Assembly (NCBI GenBank): GCA_020860745.1
Contig: JAJBTR010000340.1
Coordinates: 1-9,042 of the forward strand
Source of the DNA: Lachnospiraceae bacterium
GTDB taxonomy: Bacteria; Bacillota; Clostridia; Lachnospirales; Lachnospiraceae
Direction: 5' to 3'
Length of the DNA: 9,042 nucleotides
How positions within the stretch are numbered: position 1 is the stretch's first letter; the number at the start of each line of letters is the position of its first letter. Below are positions 5,091 through 9,042 of the stretch, in pieces. The notes under the pieces were generated by a model. The model saw only the letters and a list, made by a program, of their open reading frames with translations. It searched no databases and was not told where the DNA came from. The position numbers and the translations under genes are program-made.

Positions 5091-5300
5091 ATGGCAACAT
5101 GGAAAATTGTATTTTTAATTGTAGTTGTGACATGCGAGGTGATTAATCTGTTTATAGCGGACATTGTTAAGAGAAAAGCTTTTAGAAGAGGCTATTCCCT
5201 TGGCTATGGTGCTGGAACAGCGAGAAAGGCTCAATTCCACAATATGATGGAAAATACAGACCTGAAGAAAACAGATCACGATAAACAGGAGGAGTCCTAA
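5091..5300 (+). CDS. Small single-pass membrane protein
   Basis: 69 residues with an N-terminal transmembrane helix (about 4-24), then RKAFRRGYSLGYGAGTARKA and a charged, hydrophilic tail. By the positive-inside rule the tail is probably cytoplasmic. The Gly/Tyr-rich GYSLGYGAG stretch is seen in other small phage membrane proteins, but I cannot name a family. It has its own element (copy 3), ribosome site GGAGAG and own terminator; the stop TAA (5298-5300) lies partly in the terminator loop. A typical single-gene moron unit. Confidence 0.72.
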   Translation: MATWKIVFLIVVVTCEVINLFIADIVKRKAFRRGYSLGYGAGTARKAQFHNMMENTDLKKTDHDKQEES

Positions 5301-5320
5301 CAAGGGCTCTTTTCTTTTTT
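5292..5320 (+). terminator. Intrinsic terminator containing the stop codon
   Basis: GAGTCCT (5292-5298) pairs with AGGGCTC (5303-5309), one G·U, loop AACA, then TTTTCTTTTTT. The gene's TAA begins at the last stem base, so coding and termination signals are merged. Confidence 0.88.
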
Positions 5321-5390
5321 CACCCAGTCTGTTTTAACAAGTTCCCAATTTTAATCTAGAATAGCGTTCAAACAAAAGGAGGTAACGCAA

Positions 5391-5819
5391 ATGGCAACAA
5401 CATTAAGACCCGAATTGAAACCAAACAACAAATACTGGATTGAGAAACATCGGTATTATGAGCTGAAGCATTTCTGTCTCCAGTATCCGACCTGGAAGAA
5501 AAAATACGACTACCTTGCTCATGATCTCGGATTAGTCTCTCCTTCCGGCTGTATAAAATCAGAGCTTATAGCAGATGGCATTATTGACAGAACATCAGAG
5601 AAAGCAGTAGAGCTTGCTCATATAGCTAATAAGATTAGCTTACTGAGAGTAGTAACGCTCAAGACAGATCGAGAGCTGGGCTCTTATATTCTTAAGGGAG
5701 TAAGCCGAGGGGTTTCCTATGATGCACTCAATACGGAGGAAGCTCTTCCCTGCAGTAAAGACACATATTATGATCTGTACAGAAAGTTCTTCTGGCTGCT
5801 GGATAAGGAGAGAGATTAG
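5391..5819 (+). CDS. Phage-type protein, possible transcription regulator
   Basis: 142 residues, soluble, helical. Two blocks are diagnostic to my memory of Clostridia temperate phages: YWIEKHRYYELKHFCLQYP (15-33) and the C-terminal PCSKDTYYDLYRKFFWLL (120-137). Similar proteins sit among late-control and packaging genes, and the length and C-terminal HTH-like helix recall ArpU/RinA-type late regulators, but I see no decisive motif, so that role is inference. Ribosome site AAAGGAGGT, 8 nt before the ATG. Upstream is TTAATCTAGA (5351-5360), also present before 3992, and no copy of the ACAT element, so this gene is probably controlled differently from the others. It is a candidate regulator of the array. 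Confidence 0.75.
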   Translation: MATTLRPELKPNNKYWIEKHRYYELKHFCLQYPTWKKKYDYLAHDLGLVSPSGCIKSELIADGIIDRTSEKAVELAHIANKISLLRVVTLKTDRELGSYILKGVSRGVSYDALNTEEALPCSKDTYYDLYRKFFWLLDKERD

Positions 5820-5822
5820 AAA

Positions 5823-5854
5823 CGCAGCTTTTACATTCTCTATTATGAGGTGAG
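5823..5854 (+). promoter_or_regulatory. Repeated element copy 4
   Basis: CGC (5823-5825), N7, ACAT (5833-5836), TCTC, TATTAT (5841-5846), GAGGTGAG. It begins 3 bp after the previous stop codon. A second, real ribosome site (AAAGGAGGG, 5870-5878) follows, so the leader is longer here. Confidence 0.68.
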
Positions 5855-5886
5855 TACCTTAAATTATTTAAAGGAGGGTTTTCAAG

Positions 5887-6138
5887 ATGAGAGAATTGAA
5901 AATCGAGTTACCGAACTATGAAGGAAGGGAGACAGATGTTAATACTATCGTGATGATAGCAGAACGATTTGGTCTGGAATATGACGCAATGAAGAATCCG
6001 AAATTAACGGTGACAGACGTCGAAACAGATGAGGTTCTGCTAAAATCCGAAGGTTTAATGAGATGTTATATTTCTGGAGAAGAATCGGCTATTGATGAAT
6101 TTTTGAGAGAATTAATGAACTGGTTTACAAAATTTTAG
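5887..6138 (+). CDS. Small acidic hypothetical protein
   Basis: 83 residues, acidic and soluble, with an alternating pattern (ELKIELPNYE, LTVTDVETDEVLL) suggesting a mainly beta N-terminal half and a C-terminal helix (AIDEFLRELMNWF). No known motif; one Cys. Ribosome site AAAGGAGGG with 8 nt spacing. Element copy 4 precedes it. It is convergent with the minus-strand HTH gene, 55 bp apart, with a weak hairpin between. Phage accessory protein by context; function unknown. Confidence 0.72.
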   Translation: MRELKIELPNYEGRETDVNTIVMIAERFGLEYDAMKNPKLTVTDVETDEVLLKSEGLMRCYISGEESAIDEFLRELMNWFTKF

Positions 6139-6159
6139 GTATCGACCATGAGGAGGAAC

Positions 6160-6195
6160 CCCTGCGAACGATGCAAGGGCTCTTAACTTTTTTTT
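6160..6195 (+). terminator. Possible terminator between convergent genes
   Basis: CCCTGC (6160-6165) pairs with GCAAGGG (6173-6179) with one bulged A, followed after CTCTTAAC by eight T. The delayed T-tract makes it weaker than the other terminators here. Confidence 0.4.
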
Positions 6196-6535
6196 ACTGT
6201 TTTAGAAGAGTCGATATGTAAGCTTCAGATATACCCAGTTCAAAAGCAATGTCTTTTTGTCTCATCCCGGAACGTTTCATCTCGATGATATCTTCCCGGT
6301 AGTCTCGCTTATATTCTTTACGAGGAGCGGTAGAAGCTTTTAATGAGCGATGTCCTAAGCTATAGGTGGAATATTCAAGTGTTGCTACACCTTGATCTGA
6401 TTCATTGCGAATTGATATTTTATTTCCCCGTTTAATTACAGTGGTATTCGGGCTATTAAGCAAGTCGTTTACAGTACGATTTCCGATGTCATCAGGTAAT
6501 TGGATTGTTTCATGTCTGGTTGCAGGTTTTGCCAT
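6194..6535 (-). CDS. HTH DNA-binding protein, probable autoregulated repressor
   Basis: 113 residues. The C-terminal third (80-112) is a helix-turn-helix: REDIIEMKRSGMRQKDIAFE leading into LGISEAYISTLL, with the Gly in the turn and Ser-x-x-Tyr at the start of the recognition helix. The N-terminal part (10-60) looks beta-rich and may serve dimerisation, joined by a basic linker (66-79). Start ATG 6535 after GAGAGG. It is transcribed against the array from a strong sigma-A promoter whose hexamers flank an inverted repeat, suggesting autoregulation. It could control the repeated elements or the phage lysis-lysogeny choice; which of these is inference. No specific family recognised. Confidence 0.75.
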   Translation of the reverse strand: MAKPATRHETIQLPDDIGNRTVNDLLNSPNTTVIKRGNKISIRNESDQGVATLEYSTYSLGHRSLKASTAPRKEYKRDYREDIIEMKRSGMRQKDIAFELGISEAYISTLLKQ

Positions 6536-6564
6536 ATGGTATCCTCTCTTTCTGAATTTAGTGA

Positions 6565-6597
6565 ATTTATTATATTTAATAAATTAATCATAGTCAA
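6565..6597 (-). promoter_or_regulatory. Promoter with operator-like inverted repeat
   Basis: On the minus strand TTGACT (6592-6597), 17-bp spacer, TATAAT (6569-6574). An inverted repeat with ATTTATTA (6565-6572) and TAATAAAT (6577-6584), extendable by one pair, covers the -10 and spacer. A dimeric repressor bound there would block the HTH gene. Confidence 0.8.
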
Positions 6598-6660
6598 CAA
6601 GAAATTTCGTACGCAGGTGACTTGAATCTGTGTTATTTTTTTATAGGAGAAACAGCTTAT

Positions 6661-6903
6661 ATGATATGGAGTATTATCTTAGCTCTTGTCGTCGGTTTGG
6701 CGGCAGGAACTTTTATTACAAGCATTATATTTAAGAAAAGCGCTATTGGTTCGCTTCGGATAGATAAATCGGATCCGGATTGTGGGCCTCTTTTATTTTT
6801 GGAGTTAGATGAGCCCGTAGAAAATCTTAAAACTGGCGAAGTAGTTATTATGGATGTGATAGTCGAAAACCTGGTCGCTCCGCAAGAAAAACATTCTCTA
6901 TAA
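6661..6903 (+). CDS. Phage-type membrane-anchored small protein
   Basis: 80 residues: an N-terminal transmembrane helix (about 2-24), then SLRIDKSDPDCGPLLFLELD (31-50), a motif I remember from many small Clostridia phage proteins (G-LRID-S-PD---FLEL), and a beta-rich tail. Function of that family unknown. The start is ATG 6661 with ATAGGAGA 8 nt before it; the in-frame TTG at 6622 has no ribosome site. The final codons GCT CCG CAA GAA AAA CAT TCT CTA TAA are the next repeated element, so its C-terminus (EKHSL) is element-encoded. Upstream I see only a poor match to the element (CGC at 6612). Confidence 0.75.
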   Translation: MIWSIILALVVGLAAGTFITSIIFKKSAIGSLRIDKSDPDCGPLLFLELDEPVENLKTGEVVIMDVIVENLVAPQEKHSL

Positions 6904-6905
6904 TG
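6881..6905 (+). promoter_or_regulatory. Repeated element copy 5
   Basis: CGC (6881-6883), N7, ACAT (6891-6894), TCTC, TATAAT (6899-6904), G. Fully inside the end of the previous gene. The ribosome site is displaced: AAAGGAGA at 6917-6924. Confidence 0.7.
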
Positions 6906-6930
6906 AAAAACATTTGAAAGGAGAACTGAA

Positions 6931-7368
6931 ATGGAAGAGAAAACTACAAACGAATTGTTAGAAAAGGAAATTCGATCTCAGATTGGAGGACTTGGGATCT
7001 TAGAGCTGGGCAGCGAGAAACTCAACAATGCGGTTAGTGATGTAGCAACTCTTTACAAACTTAAAATCGAGGAACAGCGGATTGCGGCTGACGTCGAGGA
7101 TAAGGCTGAGCGGAGACGACTGGAAGAAGAAAAACTGGAAACAGAGAAATTTCGGAGGTTGGATGAGCAGGCTTGTCGAGACATTCAGCAGCAGGAAGCT
7201 AAGAAAGATCGATACATTAAGATTGCATTGGGTAGCGCAGAGCTGATACTGCCGTTGATATTCTATGGATGCTGGATGCGAAAAGGATTCAAGTTTGAAC
7301 AGACTGGGGCGTTTACTTCGACGACGTTCAGGGGTTTATTCAACAAGTTTCGGCCAACCAAAAAGTAA
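6931..7368 (+). CDS. Phage-type coiled-coil protein with membrane segment
   Basis: 145 residues. Short N-terminal helix, LNNAVSDVATLYKLKIEE (31-48), a highly charged coiled coil (44-92, Glu/Arg/Lys heptads), a hydrophobic segment (about 96-114, GSAELILPLIFYG), and a basic tail ending FTSTTFRGLFNKFRPTKK. I recall very similar proteins, with the same KDRYIK and FRGLFN-RPTK blocks, in Clostridia temperate phages, annotated only as hypothetical. A membrane-tethered coil could be structural or exclusion-related; no evidence decides. AAAGGAGA precedes ATG 6931; own terminator follows. Confidence 0.78.
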   Translation: MEEKTTNELLEKEIRSQIGGLGILELGSEKLNNAVSDVATLYKLKIEEQRIAADVEDKAERRRLEEEKLETEKFRRLDEQACRDIQQQEAKKDRYIKIALGSAELILPLIFYGCWMRKGFKFEQTGAFTSTTFRGLFNKFRPTKK

Positions 7369-7373
7369 TTTCA

Positions 7374-7413
7374 AGAGAGGGATCGTGCGAAACGCATGGT
7401 CTCTTTCTTTTTC
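7374..7413 (+). terminator. Intrinsic terminator
   Basis: Long stem: AGAG with CTCT, a two-base bulge, then ATCGTGCG (7382-7389) with CGCATGGT (7393-7400), loop AAA, followed by TTTCTTTTT. The next repeated element starts four bases after the T-tract. Confidence 0.85.
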
Positions 7414-7416
7414 GTC

Positions 7417-7450
7417 CGCGAAGAATACATGACGTATTATGAAAGGAGAG
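7417..7450 (+). promoter_or_regulatory. Repeated element copy 6
   Basis: CGC (7417-7419), N7, ACAT (7427-7430), GACG, TATTAT (7435-7440), GAAAGGAGAGTGA. The N4 differs (GACG), so the TCTCCT/AGGAGA pairing of copies 3 and 9 is absent while the spacing is unchanged. Confidence 0.72.
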
Positions 7451-7459
7451 TGATGTTTT

Positions 7460-7657
7460 ATGACAATGAAAGACTTTTATACTAAGTACAATATTAACAC
7501 ATTTGAATTTGCTGGGGTGATTGGTGTCGGCCAAAGATCATTGAAAAAATATGAGAACGGTGAACCACTTCGTGAATCAACAAAAACACGAATTGAGAAA
7601 GCTGTAAAGATTATTATTAACAATGATTTGCATCTACCCAAAGCGCCAATAGGTTAA
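7460..7657 (+). CDS. Cro/CI-type (XRE) helix-turn-helix protein
   Basis: 65 residues. An XRE-like HTH spans about 12-37: FEFAGVIGVGQRSLKKYENG (16-35), where the recognition helix ends in the classic YENG, followed by a helix STKTRIEKAVKIIINND. The first HTH helix is shorter than usual. Small enough to act alone as Cro or as an antirepressor. Ribosome site GAAAGGAGAG from element copy 6. After its TAA the same frame continues 14 codons to a second TAA and 10 more to a TGA at 7733 sitting in the terminator stem, so the protein may be a shortened form of a longer ancestor. Confidence 0.75.
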   Translation: MTMKDFYTKYNINTFEFAGVIGVGQRSLKKYENGEPLRESTKTRIEKAVKIIINNDLHLPKAPIG

Positions 7658-7723
7658 AGTTGGTTGCGTAATTGGCTTTACGACAAGCAAAAATGGGATT
7701 AAACAGTAGCGGCACTACTTGCA

Positions 7724-7756
7724 AAAGAGCTCTGATTACAAGGGCTCTTTCTTTTT
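7724..7756 (+). terminator. Strong intrinsic terminator after the XRE gene
   Basis: Ten-pair stem AAAGAGCTCT (7724-7733) / AGGGCTCTTT (7741-7750), one G·U, loop GATTACA, then CTTTTT. It contains a TGA in frame with the upstream HTH gene. Element copy 7 starts immediately after. Confidence 0.9.
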
Positions 7757-7757
7757 G

Positions 7758-7791
7758 CACTAAAAATACATTCTCTATAGCGAAAGGAGAG
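7758..7791 (+). promoter_or_regulatory. Repeated element copy 7
   Basis: CAC in place of CGC (7758-7760), N7, ACAT (7768-7771), TCTC, TATAGC (7776-7781), GAAAGGAGAGTGAATATTA. From GAAAGG to the ATG it is identical to copy 9. The preceding T-tract ends at 7756, so any promoter for the next gene must lie within this short stretch. Confidence 0.72.
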
Positions 7792-7800
7792 TGAATATTA

Positions 7801-8025
7801 ATGATAAAATGGATAAGAAGATTGAGGGCACTGTATAATGACTATCTTGATACAAGATTTAGCGATTGGAGAGAAATTCTTAAATTACAACCAATACGGT
7901 ATTGGTTATGTTTTATGATTTGTACACTTGTTATTTCGTTATGGTGGTTTTGCATACGGGGTTTAATAGTATTTATCCGAGAAATCATCAAAGAAACTCG
8001 AAAACATATGAAGGAGGAGTTCTAA
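7801..8025 (+). CDS. Small single-pass membrane protein
   Basis: 74 residues: a basic amphipathic N-terminal part (IKWIRRLRAL), a transmembrane helix at about 34-58 rich in Trp and Cys (WLCFMICTLVISLWWFCI), then a charged C-terminal helix (REIIKETRKHMKEEF). No family recognised. GGAGAG from element copy 7 lies before ATG 7801. The stop TAA (8023-8025) begins at the last base of the terminator stem and runs into its loop, exactly as in the gene at 5091. One complete element-gene-terminator unit spans 7758-8043. Confidence 0.72.
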   Translation: MIKWIRRLRALYNDYLDTRFSDWREILKLQPIRYWLCFMICTLVISLWWFCIRGLIVFIREIIKETRKHMKEEF

Positions 8026-8043
8026 CAAGGTCTCTTTCTTTTT
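8017..8043 (+). terminator. Intrinsic terminator containing the stop codon
   Basis: GAGTTCT (8017-8023) with AGGTCTC (8028-8034), one mismatch and one G·U, loop AACA, then TTTCTTTTT. Shares the CTAACAAGG core with 4499 and 5292. Element copy 8 starts on the next base. Confidence 0.75.
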
Positions 8044-8075
8044 CGCCGAGAAAACATTGACTTTTATGAAGAGAG
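8044..8075 (+). promoter_or_regulatory. Repeated element copy 8
   Basis: CGC (8044-8046), N7, ACAT (8054-8057), TGAC, TTTTAT (8062-8067), GAAGAGAG. A further 60-nt leader follows, with a possible AGAGA/TCTCT hairpin (8072-8096) and a T-rich stretch, before the real ribosome site GAAGGAGG at 8121. Confidence 0.62.
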
Positions 8076-8135
8076 AACGTAGTATCTCTTTTGTACTTAT
8101 TTTTTTATTTTCACCGCTGAGAAGGAGGTATCAGT

Positions 8136-8357
8136 ATGGGAGCATTTACAAAAGCATGGATTGATGCGCAGGAAACTGGTAGGTATGAGTGTAGTCAGTG
8201 TGGAGCGGCGATGGAATTTGAGGATGAATGGGAGGAAACCCTAATTTGCCCGGAATGCGGTCACGAGGTAGACATAGACCGCTACGGGGCTGAGGACGAT
8301 GAGACATATGAAGCATTATATCCTACCAAAGAAGAAGTTTGCGGTTATGATGATTGA
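8136..8357 (+). CDS. Small acidic zinc-ribbon protein
   Basis: 73 residues with two knuckles, CSQC (19-22) and CPEC (38-41), 15 residues apart: a classic four-Cys zinc ribbon (rubredoxin-like spacing). The tail is strongly acidic (EDDETYEALYPTKEE). The N-terminal GAFTKAWIDAQETG is probably helical. Such proteins are common in Firmicutes phages and may bind nucleic acid or a polymerase subunit; role not determinable here. Strong ribosome site GAAGGAGGT, 8 nt before ATG 8136. Preceded by element copy 8 with a longer leader than the other units. No terminator between it and element copy 9. Confidence 0.78.
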   Translation: MGAFTKAWIDAQETGRYECSQCGAAMEFEDEWEETLICPECGHEVDIDRYGAEDDETYEALYPTKEEVCGYDD

Positions 8358-8362
8358 TTCCC

Positions 8363-8396
8363 CGCAATATTTACATCTCCTGTGATGAAAGGAGAG
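8363..8396 (+). promoter_or_regulatory. Repeated element copy 9
   Basis: CGC (8363-8365), N7, ACAT (8373-8376), CTCC, TGTGAT (8381-8386), GAAAGGAGAGTGAATATTA. The -10-like hexamer is poorer here, yet the flanks are almost identical to copies 3 and 7, so the conserved feature is more than a -10 box. Confidence 0.72.
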
Positions 8397-8405
8397 TGAA
8401 TATTA

Positions 8406-8740
8406 ATGGAAGCAAGAAGCAAATATTCAAAAGTTTTTGACTCTGACAGTGTCGAATGGAACACGGATCGAGAGTACAACCTGATGTTTTTAGAATCAAT
8501 GAAGCGATTCATGAACGACAAGCTTAAAGCTTATGGTTACGTATTCCTGAATGAAGTTTATACGCATTTGGGATTACCAATAACAAAAGCCGGGCAAATC
8601 GTTGGATGGCGCTACGATGAAAAGAACCCCACGGGGACAACTATGTTGATTTTGGTGTTTACATTGACGAAGAAGAGCCAGACAAAATCTATTTGGATTT
8701 TAATGTTGACGGATATATTCTACAATATTTAAAGGACTAG
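8406..8740 (+). CDS. Phage-type hypothetical protein, frameshifted near residue 77
   Basis: Intact frame to GWRYDEKNPTG (67-77), containing FLESMKRFMNDKLKAYGYVF and LNEVYTHLGLPITKAGQIVG. In the zero frame it continues with an unconvincing Leu/Thr/Ile-rich tail and stops at 8732. Shifting by -1 after the GGGG run (8633-8636) gives DNYVDFGVYIDEEEPDKIYL, then DFNVDGYILQYLKD and a TAG at 8738-8740 abutting the terminator, total 111 residues. That reading matches my memory of the family (DEKNP-GDN-VDFG), common in Clostridia phages. So either one G is missing (mutation or sequencing error) or the ribosome slips at GGG. Function unknown. Confidence 0.72.
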
Positions 8741-8764
8741 CCCTACATGGGCTTTTCCTTTTTG
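8739..8764 (+). terminator. Intrinsic terminator
   Basis: AGCCC (8739-8743) pairs with GGGCT (8749-8753), loop TACAT, then TTTCCTTTTT; outer AAAGGA and TCCTTT can extend the stem. The stop TAG of the repaired reading frame overlaps the 5' arm. Confidence 0.82.
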
Positions 8765-8777
8765 CCCGGGAGGAACC

Positions 8778-9042
8778 ATGAGATACCACTACGAGAAGTC
8801 CAATATGCCACGGACGTCATTTGGAAAACTTTATATTTGCAATCATCCGGTTTACAGTCGCTGCACGCTGTTTACTATTGGAAATAAAGGTCTGGCAGTG
8901 ATTCAGCAGAGACATAATCCGAAGACGAAGACTACCTGGTGGACAGAGATAGACCAGTGCCTTGACCATGAATTATATTTACATCCGAACTTCAAAGCGT
9001 ATTTCGACGAACGTGCCGGAGAACCCGTGAATAACTTATATC
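8778..9042 (+). CDS. Phage-type protein, 3' end outside the window
   Basis: 88 complete codons are visible, open to the window end. It begins MRYHYEKSNMPRTSFGKLYI and continues with CNHPVYSRCTLFTIGNKGLA, VIQQRHNP, TWWTEIDQCL and LYLHPNFKAYFDERAGE. I recall this pattern (HPVYSRCTL--IG--GLAVIQQR, TWW-EID, LYLHP-F--YFD) from many Clostridia phages, always as a hypothetical protein of about 110-130 residues. GGGAGGA precedes the ATG, which follows the terminator T-tract by 13 bp without a repeated element, so its expression relies on readthrough or on a signal I cannot see. Confidence 0.78.
   Translation, partial: MRYHYEKSNMPRTSFGKLYICNHPVYSRCTLFTIGNKGLAVIQQRHNPKTKTTWWTEIDQCLDHELYLHPNFKAYFDERAGEPVNNLY

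Noticed and set aside
6149..6187. 12-codon frame MRRNPCERCKGS with a CxxC
   Set aside because: It lies inside the hairpin between the convergent genes, and its AGGAGG is part of the frame itself.
6612..6635. A further element copy before the gene at 6661
   Set aside because: CGC is present, but TTGA replaces ACAT and GTGTTA replaces the -10 box; not above chance.
3897..8396. CRISPR array as an explanation for the regularly recurring repeats
   Set aside because: Copies are hundreds of bases apart with genes between them, and only part of each repeat is conserved.

Overview
The window looks like a Gram-positive Clostridia chromosome, probably Lachnospiraceae. The grounds are the infC-rpmI-rplT operon with an L20-type attenuator leader, strong AGGAGG ribosome sites, an endonuclease lipoprotein of a kind I associate with that family, and phage-type small proteins I recall from Clostridia. 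No database was searched, so family names are recognition, and the taxonomic call is inference.

Positions 1-3780 are core chromosome. A SatP/YaaH-type acetate transporter (30-593) ends at a clean terminator (707-736). After two perfect 23-bp tandem repeats comes a secreted lipoprotein nuclease (834-1901), with a 59-codon gene of unknown function 13 nt downstream. The translation operon follows: promoter (2171-2199), leader with competing antiterminator and terminator, infC starting at AUU (2377), rpmI and rplT. A tRNA-Glu(CTC) at 3629-3700 has its own consensus promoter and terminator.

From about 3780 to the end the sequence becomes AT-richer and consists of small phage-like genes, nearly all on the + strand: zinc-ribbon proteins, single-pass membrane proteins, coiled coils, HTH proteins and two larger proteins resembling Clostridia temperate-phage proteins. 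The window holds no integrase, terminase or structural gene, so this is the edge of a prophage or related island beside tRNA-Glu; its far end lies outside. One gene (6194-6535, minus) encodes an HTH protein whose sigma-A promoter overlaps a 9-bp-arm inverted repeat, the best local candidate for a regulator.

The most striking signal is a repeated intergenic element with fixed spacing, CGC-N7-ACAT-N4-TATWATG, usually followed by GAAAGGAGAGTGA and then a start codon. I count nine copies (3897, 4281, 5047, 5823, 6881, 7417, 7758, 8044, 8363), in front of unrelated small genes. Several genes end in a stop codon lying in the loop of an intrinsic terminator built around CTAACAAGG, and in three places the next element begins within four bases of the terminator U-tract. 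The region therefore reads as an array of one-gene transcription units (phage morons) sharing one promoter or operator design and possibly one regulator. Side observations are a 26-bp perfect inverted repeat around a 245-bp segment with a reverse-strand mini-gene, a one-base frameshift in the gene at 8406, and two genes whose C-termini are encoded by the element itself.
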